From the NCBI GenBank assembly GCA_003339415.1, contig PDHQ01000412.1:1-25831 (forward strand): a DNA stretch of 25,831 nucleotides. The letters run 5' to 3'. Below the pieces are notes generated by a model. It was not told the origin of the DNA and ran no database searches. It was given only the letters and a program-made list of their open reading frames with translations. The first letter of the stretch is position 1; each line of letters begins with the position of its first letter. The translations under genes were made by a program, and so were the position numbers. Shown piece by piece: positions 1 to 10,839 of the stretch. Source of the stretch: Ophiocordyceps camponoti-saundersi (nom. inval.) (Eukaryota > Ascomycota > Sordariomycetes > Hypocreales > Ophiocordycipitaceae).

Positions 1-523
1 TTAACAAGTTTGTCCCTTAGGGGATAAGAAGAGCAGTTAACGGGTTTATCCCCTAGGGGACAAGAAGAGCAGTTAACAGGTTTATCCCCTAGGGGACAAG
101 AAGAGCAGTTAATAAGTTTATCCCTTAGGGGACAAGAAGAGCAGTTAACGGGTTTATCCCTTAGGGGATAAGAAGAGCAGTTAACGGGTTTATCCTCTAG
201 GGGACAAGAAGAGCCTAAGGGAATAAGAAGAGCAGTTAACAAGTTTATCCCTTAGGGGATAAGAAGAGCAGTTAACGGGTTTATCCCTTAGGGGATAAGA
301 AGAGCAGTTAACGGGTTTATCCCTTAGGGGATAAGAAGAGCAGTTAATAAGTTTGTCCCTTAGGGGATAAGAAGAGTAGTTAATAAGTTTGTCCCTTAGG
401 GGATAAGAAGAGCAGTTAACAGGTTTATCCCCTAGGGGATAAGAAGAGTAGTTAACAGGTTTATCCCTTAGGGGATAAGAAGAGCAGTTAACGGGTTTAT
501 CCCTTAGGGGACAAGGAGGGCAG
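1..523. repeat. 36-bp palindromic minisatellite, about 14 units
   Basis: Fourteen tandem units of 36 bp start at 1, 37, 73, 109, 145, 181, 236, 272, 308, 344, 380, 416, 452 and 488. The unit at 181 is cut after 34 bp and followed by a 21-bp partial unit (215-235), which breaks the 36-bp phase. The array probably continues left of the window. Each unit has a palindromic core centred on CCTAGG or CTTAGG; in the unit at 416 the core (425-442) is a perfect 18-bp palindrome. Units differ almost only by C/T and G/A transitions, as RIP would produce. A 36-bp period keeps reading frames: a + frame reads a 12-residue repeat rich in Leu, Ser, Gly, Gln and Glu, with stops where CAA became TAA, and a minus frame is free of stops from about 600 to 190. 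Whether the array was ever coding is undecided. Confidence 0.95.
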
Positions 524-719
524 TTACGTAGGTTATTATATATAATATAGGAGATAAGAAGAGGTAATAAAATATGCTTAGTCGATAAGATAATTTATAT
601 ATTATGTTATAAAAACTGATTTTCTAGTCCTGGACCTATAGTCTAGACGTAAATCTGCCCCTACTATAAGCTTAAGGGCTAAATATTACTTACCTTATTC
701 CTTCCTTTATTAAGAGAGA
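524..719. other. Transition zone from partly to fully RIPed DNA
   Basis: A degenerate piece of the minisatellite (524-560) is followed by A+T-rich sequence that still holds a few TpG sites (around 577, 606, 611, 633 and 656). Beyond about 660 such sites become very rare. I see no gene or RNA here. The last part (about 690-752) weakly resembles the sequence just upstream of the other two copies of the LTR-like repeat, so the true repeat edge may lie here. Confidence 0.5.
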
Positions 720-752
720 CTATATTATATTATATCTTCTAATAGTATCTGC

Positions 753-1371
753 TATTTTAGCGGGGGAAGAAAGATACCTTAAGTAAGCGTAGTAAATATC
801 TAAGGGGCGTAATTTCTTAGGTAACTAAAGTTTTTAACTAATATAAAGGGGGATTTTTAGCTTTAGGGGGGAGAGCCGGATAATAATTCTCTATAAGGGA
901 AAATAATAAGGAGTTAGTTTTCTATATAAAGATAAAGAAGAAAAAGAAAAGAAAATAAGAACTATTTAATTAAGTGCTAAAAACTTTAAAATAAGTATTT
1001 AAATTAGTAATTTATAATATAAAAGTATAGAGTTTAAAATAAAGTTATAATTTTATTTAATAAAGTTTTTACTATAAGTCCTTTTTAAGATTTAACTTAC
1101 GATATATAACTTTTATAATAGCTTATAAAGATAAAGTTAGGGCTAATTACTTAGTTAATTTCTTCCTTTTTCGAGGGAAACTAATTTAAGCTATATACTT
1201 AGTAATAACCTTAGTCCTATATTATTTACCTTTTATATCCTAATCCTTAAATACCCTTAGGAAAAGAAAGAGGTTTAAAAACTTTTTAACTAAACCTTAT
1301 TAAAGCCCTTAGAAATCCCCTAGCTAAGTTATACGCTTATTTTTCTTTTAGCGCGTTTAATACCGTTACTA
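753..1371 (+). repeat. LTR-like repeat L, copy 1
   Basis: Direct repeat of 13431-14043 and inverted repeat of 14981-15531. Shared landmarks in order: a start with a TAGCGGGGGAAGAA-type motif, then GATACCTTAAGTAAGCG, a TAACTAAAGTTTTTAACTAATA block, AGTAATTCTCTATA-type sequence, a purine-rich stretch around 930-960, and an end near GCG.GTTTA.TACCG...CTAA. Length (about 0.6 kb) and several dispersed copies fit a RIPed LTR of a Gypsy-type retrotransposon, whose TG...CA ends would now read TA...TA. I could not find a convincing target-site duplication, primer-binding site or polypurine tract, so the LTR assignment is inference. Confidence 0.75.
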
Positions 1372-2079
1372 AATTACCTTACTATAGCCGCCTTTATCTC
1401 TCTAATTTATAGAAATATCTATAGTTTAAAATAGTACTAATAACTATTTAATTATACTCCGTAAAAGCTTTTAATAGTATTTTACTTTAGTTTAGTATTC
1501 TTTTTCTTATATATACTTATAGCTACTACTAAACTAGCTTATCCCCTTTACTTATAAACTATACTTATCTTAGTTTAATTTATTAATATTTCTACTTTAC
1601 TTCCTTATATATTATTCTTCTTTATTATAATACCTTACTTTTTATAAATATTCTTTTAGCTTCTTATTACCGCTTTTTCTATCTCTTAACTTTTCTTATT
1701 CCCTTATATTTACGCTTTTATTTTTATAAAAAAAAATACTACCTTATACTCCGTAGACGCCCCCCCTCCTCTTTTTTATAAAAATAATATACGTATAGTT
1801 TTTTTCTCTTTCTTTTTTCTTTCTTATTTTTTTTTCCTCCTTAACTTACTACGCCTATCTCCTTATTATCTCTCGCTATTATATCCTTACTTTCCTTATT
1901 ACTCTTTTTAGCCTCTCGCTTATATAAGTTATATAAGGAAACTAGTATTTTTTCTAACTTTTTTATATTTTATATTTCTTATTCTCTCTTTCTCTCTCTC
2001 TTTTTCTACCTCCCCTTTCTTTTTATAAATATATATATTTTATTTTTATATTTTTAATATATTATTTATATAATATTCC
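1372..2079. other. RIPed A+T-rich spacer, no recognisable gene
   Basis: Pyrimidine-rich on the + strand, with many TA steps and practically no CpA or TpG. There is a CT-rich tract at about 1970-2025. Stops are dense wherever I read it and I recognise no repeat partner elsewhere in the window. Confidence 0.5.
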
Positions 2080-2300
2080 CCGCTACTAACGCTTTTTAGA
2101 AATAAACGTATATTATTATATAATAACTTACTCGCTATCTTAAGTATTTTATATTTATATTATTATAATATTTATAATAAGGTTAACTATCGCCTTTACT
2201 TATCGATATAAGCTACTTACTCTTACGATATCGCACTTAATTACCGCGCTATAGCTAAAGCGCGCTAAGCTTTACCCTAACCCTTATAGTTACGAGGTAT
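2080..2300 (+). repeat. Block A, diverged copy at 2.1 kb
   Basis: Shares with the blocks at 6.2, 9.9 and 11.2 kb the order: TTAAGTATT-type sequence, ATATTTATAATAAGGTTAA, a central stretch with CGC and TTAC motifs, and then CCGCGCTATAGCTAA followed by a CTAAGC motif. More diverged than the other copies. The function of the ancestral sequence is unknown. Confidence 0.55.
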
Positions 2301-3276
2301 AAGTAAGCTTAGTATATAATACCTTATACTTTTTATATTATATCTTACGCTAGCTAACTTACTTTATTTTATTCTTTTAATTATTTTAGTACTTATATAT
2401 ATATATTATATTTTTTAATTAGGGTAAAGTATAGGGTAGTAAGTATTATATTTTATTTCCCTATCTACTTAATAAATTTCCCGATTATATTATATAGTTT
2501 ACTACGCTTAGCTTAAAGCGTTACGCGGTAAGGTTTTAGGAGCTTTATTTTTAACGAAGTCCCTCCCCTTAATAAAAGATTAAGTGCTAATATTTTTAAG
2601 TTATTTTATTTAGTTCCTCGGCCTCCTTAATAAGTTTAGTTATAATAAACTATTAGATTTAGACTCTTCTAACTTATAGTTTTTTATTATATATATATAT
2701 AGTTTAATAATTAAAAAAATAAAAAAAAATTATTTTATATATTTTATTTCTTATTAGTATTTTTATAAACCGGGTACCTTAGTTTACTTACTTTTATATT
2801 ATATTTCTCCCTTATTTAACTTAACCTTATACTTATTTTCTTAAATTACCTCTTATTTCCTAAGCTATCTTTATATTTAAATATTTATTTTATTAATAAT
2901 ATATAAATATATTTATTTTCCCTAATACTTACTCTCTTTTTAATATTCTTTTTTTATTATTATATATACTTAAGGCTTTATTACGCTTATATAGTCTTAT
3001 CCTTCCGGGTAGTTTCTTATATTTCTCTCTCCCTCTTCTTCTTTACGCTTCTCTCCTCTTTCCTCTCTTTTCCGTCTCTTTTATCCCCTATATATATATT
3101 ATTATATCTACGCTTATATATATATAAAAATATAATATATTTTCTTCCTTTTCCGTTATCTTATCCTTATCTATTATCTTTATATATAAACTAATTATTA
3201 TATTTTTTTTACCTTTTTATTACGCTCTCCGTATCTTTTCCTTACTACTAACGCGTTTCCGAAATAGACGCGTAGT

Positions 3277-3281
<5 letters not shown>
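2301..3281. other. RIPed A+T-rich spacer
   Basis: Nearly 1 kb of pyrimidine-rich, TA-rich sequence with short TA runs (2397-2408, 2689-2701, 3092-3105). I see no recognisable gene, RNA or repeat partner. The segment ends at the poly(A) run. Confidence 0.5.

Positions 3282-3361
<80 letters not shown>
3282..3361 (+). repeat. Interrupted poly(A) run
   Basis: Forty consecutive A (3282-3321), a short interruption (CAATT), then 35 more A to 3361. It may be the poly(A) tail of a LINE-like element on the + strand or a simple expansion. No LINE coding remnant is visible to its left. Run length in an assembly is unreliable for such tracts. Confidence 0.8.
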
Positions 3362-3363
<2 letters not shown>

Positions 3364-3560
3364 CTATTCTTATAATACCTATAATAAAGTTAGATAACGC
3401 TACTACTCGGGGAGGTAAGCTTAGCCGCGCTCTTAATATCGCACTTAACTCCTACGCTATAGCTAATAATACGCTACGCTTACTAAAACCCGCGTAATCG
3501 AAGTAAATAAGCTAACTTTACGCTAAACGCCTTACTAAAACTATATATATTCCTTCTTAT
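3362..3560 (+). repeat. Block A-like copy at 3.4 kb
   Basis: Resembles 11243-11430: both have TATAATAAAGTTAG.TA.CGCT-type sequence, a GTAAGCT motif, a CGC.CTTAACTC motif, ACGCTA.GCTTA, then ACTAAAA, and finish with a shared CTATATATATTC motif at about 3540 and 11410. The similarity may extend some way to the right in both places. Confidence 0.5.
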
Positions 3561-3905
3561 TTTATAAATAGCTATTTACCTCTAATAGCTATTATAAATA
3601 TATATTATATATTTTTTACTAGCCGCCTTTACGTAGTAGCTGCCTTTTAGTATATATTCCTCTTTATCTTATTATAATCTACCTCCTAATATTTTTTCTT
3701 TATAATTTACTAAGCTAGCTAATATAAAACGCGCCTTAAAATTCTAATAGCTTTTTATACGAATAGATATATTTTCTCCTAATAAGTAGCTAAAGCTTAT
3801 ATATTTTAGTAGCTTTTTTACTAGCTATTTCTAACTTAAGGATAGCTATTAATATAGCGCCTTACTATACTTATCTTATTAATATATATAAATATTTTAG
3901 AATAA
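3561..3905. other. RIPed spacer following block A
   Basis: A+T-rich sequence with several TAGCT motifs and no identifiable gene. It occupies the same position relative to block A as 11431-11880, but I could not align the two convincingly. Confidence 0.4.
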
Positions 3906-4009
3906 AAAAAACACCCCCCCCCCCCTCTCTCTTACTCTCTTACTTTTTTTATCTCCTTTTTCCTTTTATATATATATATATATATATATACGATATTTTT
4001 CCTTCTTTT

Positions 4010-4820
4010 TTCTATTATCTTAGCCTCCTTATTATTTTCGAGTTTTATAATTAAAAAAAAAATATTATATATTTTTTTACCTCTCTAGCTCCCTTTCTAA
4101 AAAGGTATTTATTCCTTTATCTTTAATCTTTCTTTTCTTTATTAATATTCTAATTATAAGGCTATAAATCCTATTATTATTATTTACTTTACTTTACTTA
4201 GCTTAATTAAAAGATAATTTTACTAGCGCTAGCGATATAATCTTATTATTTTACTTTTTAAAACTAACTATTCTAACTTTTACTAGCGGCCTTTTTACTT
4301 TACTATAATATATCTTTTTCTTTCTAATAAATAAACCCTCTTACTAACCCTTTATAGCCCGATAAGATTATACTTCTCTCTTATCTTACTTACTTTATTA
4401 CTTTACGCCTTAAACGCGATAATATAACGAAGCGAGAGATTATTAAGATTATATAGTTAAGAAGCTTCTTCTACGCTATCCTCGCAGCGTTAAGATAATC
4501 GCCTATCGAAGACTGCCTCGTAGCCTCGGAAAGATTACTTATTTAAGTTTCTATATATTATTATTACTTTAACTTACTATATCTTTTTATCTATTATATT
4601 AAAATACCTATTTTCGAAAATAGTACTTATATAATATATATCCGCTTCTGCTAATAGCGTAGCTATACTTACTTTTAAATTCTAGCTATACTTATCTCTT
4701 ACCTTAATATAGATTTACTAAGTAGTAATAATATTACTAATAGTAATATTATTAATAGTAAAAAGTAGTTAGCTTTCCTATATAAACCCCTCCCCTTATT
4801 TTTTATTTTTATATTTAAAT
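4010..4820 (+). repeat. Block B, copy 1 (promoter-like repeat)
   Basis: First of five copies (also near 7.83, 16.26, 17.42 and 19.02 kb). Shared order: TTATCTTAGCCTCCTTAT-type start, GCTATAAATC with TTATTATT, a TCTTATTATTTTACTTTTTAAAACTA core, TTACTAGCGG, an AATAAACCC/CGCCC motif, a TATAGC..ATAA.A.TATACT motif, CGATAATAT, ATTAAGATTATATA.TTAAGAA, CTACGCTAT, then ATATCCGCTTC.G.TAATAGCGTAGCTATA. It closes with an AT dyad and a TATA motif. The homology with copy 2 continues to about 5110. The block looks like a promoter or LTR region rather than coding sequence. Confidence 0.75.
4727..4785 (+). promoter_or_regulatory. AT dyad followed by TATATAA in block B copy 1
   Basis: A perfect inverted repeat with 13-bp arms and a 1-bp spacer (4727-4753) lies 25 bp before a TATATAA motif (4779-4785). 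Block B copy 3 has 10-bp arms (16948-16969) before TATATAA (16979-16985), and copy 5 has a related sequence before TATATAA (19725-19731). Copies 2 and 4 keep degenerate forms (8596-8600 and about 18135). Co-conservation between diverged copies suggests a former core promoter with an operator-like site. In DNA this A+T rich, AT dyads also arise by chance. Confidence 0.4.
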
Positions 4821-5111
4821 TCGCTTATTTAATTATAAGTTTATAATATAAGTTATTTATTAAAACTTTCGTAATTAGAAATATTATAAATTAAAGCTAA
4901 ATTATAAGTATATATTATAATAACTATTATTAAACTATCTATTACTTTTTACTTTTTACTTTTTATATAAATAAACCTAATTAAAAATTTAACTTTTTAA
5001 CTTTTTATAAGTATTATTAAGTTTATAAATTATAACTTTAGCTTTAAAAATAACTTATAATTATAAAGCTATTTTATAGAATTATTATTTTATTTTAATT
5101 ATAATATTTAA

Positions 5112-5905
5112 CCCCCCCCCCCCTCTCCCCCTTATCCTCTTATTTTTTTTCCCCTTTTTAATTTCTTACTTTTCCTATTATTTTACTAGTCTCTCCCCTC
5201 TTACTTTTTCGCTATTTTCTTTCTTTTCCTTACTTTATTATTAATATCCTTAATCTCTTACTTTTTCGATCTCTCGCTCTCTTACTACTTTCTTATCTTC
5301 TCGCTCTCTTATTACTTTTTTATCCTCTCGCTTTCTCGCTATTTTCCTCGCCTTTTCGTAATTATTTTCCCTTTCCTTACTTTATCGCTAGTATTTTCGC
5401 TCTCTTACCTTTTTATTTTCTCGCTATTTTTTTCCTTTTTCTCGCCCTATCGCTTATATTTTCGCCTTTTTACTCCCTTATTATTTTTTTCCCTTTCCTC
5501 GCTTTATCGCTTATATCCCCGCCCCCTCGCCTTTTCTTTTTTTCGCTTTTTAGTCCTCTCGCCGCTTACGCTATTTTTCTTATCCTCTCGCTCTTTTTTT
5601 ATAATTTTCGCTCTCTTACTTTTTTACTATTTTTATTACTTTTTTTATCCTCTTACCCTCTTTTTATAATTTTCGCTTTCTCGCCTTTTTACTACTTTTA
5701 TTACTTTTTTCGCTCTCTTACTATTTTTCCCCCCTCTCGCTTTTTTACTACTTTTATCGCTATATATATTATTTCTCCTATTACTTTTTTTATTTTTTAG
5801 TAGCTTCCTTATATTTTTACCTATATTAACGCGCTATTTTATAGCTTATTTTTATTTCGCGTAGCTATTTCTTTTTTTATATATCTCCTTATTTTATTAC
5901 TTTTA
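5112..5905 (+). repeat. Long pyrimidine tract
   Basis: Begins with 12 C (5112-5123) and continues for almost 800 bp as a nearly pure C+T strand made of degenerate units such as CTCGCTCTCTTACT and TCGCTTTTTTACTACTTTTAT. CpA-free pyrimidine sequence is not a RIP substrate, so it may be close to its original composition except where purines were involved. No reading frame is evident. The equivalent tract in the right copy is 8930-9500. Confidence 0.8.
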
Positions 5906-5910
5906 CTAAT

Positions 5911-6013
5911 TATATAAGTAAATAGGTTTTTTTTTCCTTATTTATATTTTATTTCTCTCTCTCTTTTTCCTTTTTTTTATATATAGTTATATATATATAT
6001 ATATATATATATA
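5911..6013 (+). repeat. Conserved AGTAAATAGG motif, CT tract and TA microsatellite
   Basis: A TATATAAGTAAATAGG motif (5911) is followed by a CT-rich stretch and a TA run (5989-6013) ending in ACG. The same three-part module recurs at 7126-7254, 9521-9677, 10792-11055, 17276-17353 and, without a long TA run, 18869-18980. It acts as a joint before each A or B block. Confidence 0.7.
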
Positions 6014-6830
6014 CGCTTTTATTCGTACTCTTTCTAACCGTTTTTTTTATTTTTATTATTTTTCTATATAAAATAGGTATTATTTTCCCTTTTACCTCTC
6101 CTCTTTCCTCCTTATATCCTTTTCCTTACTATAAACTTTTAAGTAAATAAATATATAATATTATATATTAATATTTCGCTTCCTTAAGTATTATATATAT
6201 TCTTTATTATAATATTTATAGCGAGGTTTAGTAATAATTTTACTAGTTAAAGTTAGCTTAATTAGCTTATAATATAATATTTAATTCCCGCGCTATAGCT
6301 AATAACCCTCTAAGCTTAAGGAATATACTTAAAGTAAAAAAAAAATAAGTATAAGCTATTAAGGCGGCGTATAATACCTTTTTAGATATATACTTATTTT
6401 TTTACTAATAATTTTAAGCTTTAGCTATTTAAGGGATATTATAGTTCTCCGGTTTATATATATTATAACGCTAACTAGTTAAAATATTATATAGTAACTA
6501 GATACCTCCCCCTTTTTTTCTTACTTAATAATTAACTTAATTATATATTATAGTTTATAAAGCTTTTTTTTTAATATTAAGCTTAAAAATATTAAAAGCT
6601 TATTATATAAGAAAATCTTTTTACCGCTAAATAGCTTAAATATACTTACTTTCGAAAATATTTTATAAAATATTATAGCTTTTAAGATAAGTTTAATAAT
6701 AGCGAATAATTTAATTTTAAAAATACTTAATATAGCCCTTAACTTTATTTATATTCTAAATATATAGTTTAATAATAGAAAAATATAACTATTTATTTTC
6801 TATATTATAATTATATCTTATATTTCCTTA
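6014..6830 (+). repeat. Block A, copy in left segment
   Basis: Aligns by eye with 9685-10490 over its length. Landmarks: TATATAAAATAGGTATTATTTTCC, AAATATATAATATTATATATTAATA, CTTAAGTATTATATATATTCTT, GCGCTATAGCTAATAACC, GGCGTATAA, TATATATATTATAACGCTAA, then AGTTTATAAAGC and a final AATATATAGTTTAATA. No protein-like frame was recognised. Shorter or diverged copies occur at 2.1, 3.4 and 11.2 kb. Confidence 0.7.
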
Positions 6831-7125
6831 TTTTATTTTTTCCCCTTTTTCTTTTACTTACCTTTTTACCTTATCCTTATCCGCTAATCTCCCCTCCCCT
6901 TTTTCTTATATTTCTCTCGCTATTTTTCTTTTCCTCTCCTATACTATCTCGCTCTCTTACTATTCTACTTACCTTTTTACGCCCTTTTTTACTTTCCCGC
7001 TACTTTTTTTTATATCTTTCTACTCCTTATACCCTCGCGTACCTTAACTTACCTTTTAGCGCCTTATTATTATTTCGCGTAACTTTTTCTCTTTTTACTT
7101 ATTTTCTCGTTTTAATATTAGTAGC
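6831..7125 (+). repeat. Pyrimidine-rich tract
   Basis: C+T-rich sequence between block A and the next AGTAAATAG motif, matching 10490-10790 in the right copy. No gene is visible. Confidence 0.6.
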
Positions 7126-7221
7126 GGTTATATAAGTAAATAGTATTATTTTTTTTCCCTTTATATTTAATCTCTCTCTCTCTCTCCCTCTCCCTCTCTC
7201 CTCTCTCTTTTTTTATATAAT

Positions 7222-7227
<6 letters not shown>

Positions 7228-7254
<27 letters not shown>
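7228..7254 (+). repeat. TA microsatellite
   Basis: About 13 TA dinucleotides directly after a (CT)n tract (7170-7210) and a TATATAATTATAA stretch. It marks the right end of the left segmental copy. Confidence 0.85.
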
Positions 7255-7255
<1 letters not shown>

Positions 7256-7257
<2 letters not shown>

Positions 7258-7744
7258 TTATAAATTCGGCGAAAAAAAAAAACCTCCCCTACCGCCCTTT
7301 ATCTCTCGCTTTTAATTTTTTTCCTCTCCTTTTTCTCCTCCTCTCCTTATCTCCTTAATATTAAATCTAATATTTATTCGCTATTTTACTTTTTAATATT
7401 TCTCTATAATAAAGAAAAATAAATAAAAAAGAAATAAATACTTATAATATAAACTATACCTCCTTTCCTCTTACCTCTCGCTTTTTTTTTATCTTTTTTA
7501 TTACCTAAGTTAATATTCGCTTATAGATAATAAGGTACTCGTAACTTAGTATACGCTTTTCCGCCTAATTAGAAGATATTTTAACTATAATAAAAAGATA
7601 ATTATATTACCCTCTCTCCTATTTATATTTTTAACTTTATCTTAAGCTAGTATTACTTATTTATAATACGCTCTTTTCCTTATACTTATTATAATAAATA
7701 CTCTTATTAACTTTCTTAAAAAGTATTTTTCTCGCTTTTTTTAA
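7256..7744. other. Spacer between the two segmental copies
   Basis: About 0.5 kb not obviously duplicated elsewhere: pyrimidine-rich DNA, an A-rich patch (7410-7440) and TA-rich sequence. I see no gene. It ends in a (CT)n/C tract at 7745-7772. Confidence 0.45.
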
Positions 7745-7829
7745 ACTCTCTCTCTCTCTCCCCCCCCCCCCCTCTCCCTCCTTTTCCTTTTATATATATA
7801 TATACTTATATATATATAATACGTTTCTT

Positions 7830-8630
7830 TCTCTTTTTTATTATCTTAGCCTCCTTATAATTATTAACCTTATAATTTAATAAAAAAAAGGTATTTTATA
7901 TTCTTATACCCCTCCCCTTATCTTTTTCTTTATATAGTATTTCCTCTTTATTTTTATTCCTTCTTTCCTTAGTTAATCTTCTATAATAAGGCTATAAATC
8001 TTATTATTATTACTTATTTTACTTACCTTAGTTCGATTAAAAAATAGTATTACTAGTAGTAGCGATATAATCTTATTATTTTACTTTTTAGAACTAACTA
8101 TTTTAATAGCTATTAGCGGTCTTTTTACCTTTTTATAATATTTTCTTTTTTTCTTAATAAATAAACCCTTTTACTAACTTTATATAGCTTAATAAAACTA
8201 TACTTCTCTCTTATCTCGCTTACCTTATTATTTTACGCTTTAAACGCGATAACTTAACTAAGCGAGAGGTTATTAAGATTATATAATTAAGAAGTTATTT
8301 TTACGCTATTCTTATAATATTAAAAAGATTACTTATCTAAGCTTACCTTATAGCTTTAGAAAGATCGCTTATTTAAGTTTTTACGCGTTATTATTATATT
8401 AACTTACTATACTTTTTTATCCGCTATATTAAAATACTTTTTTTTAAAAATAATACTTATATAATATATATTCTCTTTTACTAATAATATAGCTATATTT
8501 CCTTTCGAATTCTAGCTATACTCCCCTCTTACTTTTAAATAAATCCGCTAAGTAATAATAATATTACTAATAATAAAAAATAATTAGCTATTTTTTATAA
8601 ACCCTTTTTTTTATTTTCTATTTTTATATT
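7830..8630 (+). repeat. Block B, copy 2
   Basis: Closest relative of copy 1. It shares GCTATAAATC at 7991, TAATCTTATTATTTTACTTTTTA near 8070, AACGCGATAAC near 8240, AGCGAGAGGTTATTAAGATTATATAA near 8262-8288, and a weak TATAAACCC motif at 8596. The homology continues to about 8935, past the TATA motif, as in copy 1. Confidence 0.75.
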
Positions 8631-8935
8631 TAAATTAGCTTACTTAGCTATAAAGTTACTATATAAATAATTTATAAAAACTTTTAGTTTTAGAAATATT
8701 ATAAATTAAAGCTACTTACGCGTATATTACCTTTTAGCTATAATTAACTTATTTATTAGCTTTTACTTTTTATTTTTTATATAAATAAACTTAATTAGGA
8801 ATTTAACTTTTTAACTTTTTTTTAAAATTATTATTAAATTTATAAATTATAATTTTAGCTTTAAAAATAATTTATAATAATAAAGCTATTTTATAAAATT
8901 AGTTTTTTATTTTAAATATAATATTTAAATCTCCC

Positions 8936-9500
8936 CTCCTTTTTTTATTTTTTTATTTTTTTTCCTTTTCTTAATTTTTTACCTTTTTTATTACTTTATT
9001 AGTTCTCTTTTTTTACTTTTTTACTATTTTTTTCCTTTCTCGCCTTTTCGATTTCTTACTATTTTATTATCCCCTTATTTTCTTATTATTTTATTATTTT
9101 TTTACTTTTTCGCTACTCTCCTCGCCTTTTCCTTCTTTTACCGCTAATCTCCTCGCTTTTTCGATCTTTTACTTTTTAGTTTTTTTACCGCTCTCGCTAC
9201 TCTCCTCGCCTTTTCGATCTTTTACTTTTTAGTTTTCTTACCGCTCTCGCTACTCTCCTCGCTTTTTCGATCTCTCGCTTTTTAATTTTTTTACTTTCTT
9301 ATTACTCTCCTTATTCTCTTACTCTCTTATTACTCTCCTTATCGCCTCGCTTTTTTATTACTTTTATTATTATATATATTATTCTTTATATTACTTTTTT
9401 TATTTTTTACTAATTTCTTTATATTTTTACTTATATAAATATAATATCTTATAACTTATTTTTATTTTACTTAATTATTTCTTTTTTCGTATTTTTTTTC
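8936..9500 (+). repeat. Pyrimidine tract of the right copy
   Basis: Counterpart of 5112-5905. It is dominated by C+T on the + strand and contains the 53-bp minisatellite at 9110-9293. No coding frame was recognised. Confidence 0.7.
9110..9293 (+). repeat. 53-bp pyrimidine minisatellite, about 3.5 units
   Basis: Units of 47-53 bp begin near 9141, 9188 and 9241, with a partial unit before them. Each has the order CCGCT, CTCTCGCTACTCTCCTCG, C.TTTTCGATCT, and a TTACTTTTTAGTTTT tail. The equivalent part of the left segment has only degenerate CTCGCT repeats, so this expansion is specific to the right copy or has decayed in the left. Confidence 0.75.
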
Positions 9501-9643
9501 GCTTTATTATTTATAATAATTATATAAGTAAATAGGTATTTTTTTCCTTATTTATATTTTATTTTTTTCTCTCTCTTTTTCTTTTTTTCTCTTTTTTTTT
9601 TTTTCTTTCCCTCTTTTTCTCTCTCTTTTTTTTCCGTATATAG

Positions 9644-9645
<2 letters not shown>

Positions 9646-9677
<32 letters not shown>
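9646..9677 (+). repeat. TA microsatellite
   Basis: Sixteen TA repeats following a T/CT-rich tract (9560-9635); counterpart of the run at 5989-6013. Confidence 0.85.
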
Positions 9678-9684
9678 TATTATT

Positions 9685-10490
9685 CCTATTTTCTCTATCT
9701 ATCTTTTTTATTTTCGTTATTCTTTTATATAAAATAGGTATTATTTTCCTTTTAACTTTTTTATTTTCCTCCTTATATCTTATTTTTTCTTATAAACCTT
9801 TTAAAAAATAAATATATAATATTATATATTAATACTTCGCTTTCTTAAGTATTATATATATTCTTCGTTACGATATTTATAATAAAGTTAAGTAACGCTT
9901 CCGCTAATTTAAGTAAGCTAAAATAGCTTATAATATAATACCTAATTTCCGCGCTATAGCTAATAACCCTCTAAGTTTAGGGAATATATATAACGCGAAA
10001 AAAAATAAGCTTAAGCTACTTAAGCGGCGTATAACGCCTTATAAATAGTATACTTATTCTTTCGCTAATAAACTTAAGCTTTTACTATCTAATAATTATT
10101 TTAATTCTCCTATTTATATATATTATAACGCTAATAATTTAAAATATTATATAGTAACTAAATACCTTCTCTTTTCCTTCCTATCTAATAATTAACTTAA
10201 TTATATATTATAGTTTATAAAGCTTTTTTTTTAATATTAAGCTTAAAAATACTAAAAGCTTATTATTTAATAAAATCTTTTTAATATTAAATAGTTTAAA
10301 TACGCTTACTTTTAAGGATATTTCGTATATTATTACGGTCTCTAAGATAAATTTAATAATAATAAATAATTTAAATTAGAAAATTCTTATTATAGCCCTT
10401 AACTTTACTTTATATTTTAAATATATAGTTTAATAGTAAAAAGATATAAGTATTTATTTTTTAAGCTATTATTATATTTTATATCTCCCT
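9685..10490 (+). repeat. Block A, copy in right segment
   Basis: Counterpart of 6014-6830 at an offset of about 3.66 kb. From 10,120 to 10,260 the match is nearly continuous, for example the ATTAACTTAATTATATATTATAGTTTATAAAGC region at 10191. Remaining differences are mostly C/T and G/A, as expected from RIP of both copies. Confidence 0.7.
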
Positions 10491-10839
10491 TTTTTATTTT
10501 TTTTTTTTTTTCCTTTTTTTAATTTACTAGCCCTCTTCCCTTCTCTTTTCGCTAGTCTCCTTTTACCCTCTTTATATATTTCCCTCGCTACTTTTCTCTT
10601 CCTTTTTTATACTATCTTACTCTCTTATTATTATTACCCCCCCCCCCCTTTTTACGCTCTCGCTACCTTATTTTTATATCTTACTATTTCTCATACTTTT
10701 ACGTATATTAATATACCTTTTTACGCCTTATTATTACCTTACGTAAGTTTTTTTCTTTTTACTTACTTTTATATTTTATTACCGCTATTAGTTATATAAG
10801 TAAATAGTTATTTTTTTTCTTTTTTTTTATATTTCCTTT

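Larger units (their letters stand above)
3906..7255 (+). repeat. Tandem segmental duplication, left copy
   Basis: About 3.3 kb that recurs in the same order and orientation at about 7745-11056. Matching landmarks: C-tract plus CT tract (3914 and 7760), the GCTATAAATC motif (4161 and 7991), a TATATAAGTAAATAGG motif (5911 and 9521), block A, an ATTAACTTAATTATATATTATAG motif (6531 and 10191), and a second TATATAAGTAAATAG motif (7126 and 10792). The offset shrinks from about 3.85 to 3.61-3.67 kb along the copy, so indels have accumulated, mainly in the pyrimidine tracts. Both copies are fully RIPed. Large tandem repeats are expected RIP targets. Confidence 0.8.

Noticed and set aside
1..523. Telomere: units contain CCCTTAGGGG, including the fungal telomere word TTAGGG.
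   Set aside because: The word occurs once per 36-bp unit within a palindrome, not as tandem TTAGGG, and both orientations are present in each unit.
1..523. CRISPR array: 36-bp near-identical repeats.
   Set aside because: Units are directly adjacent with no variable spacers, and the rest of the window is fungal in character.
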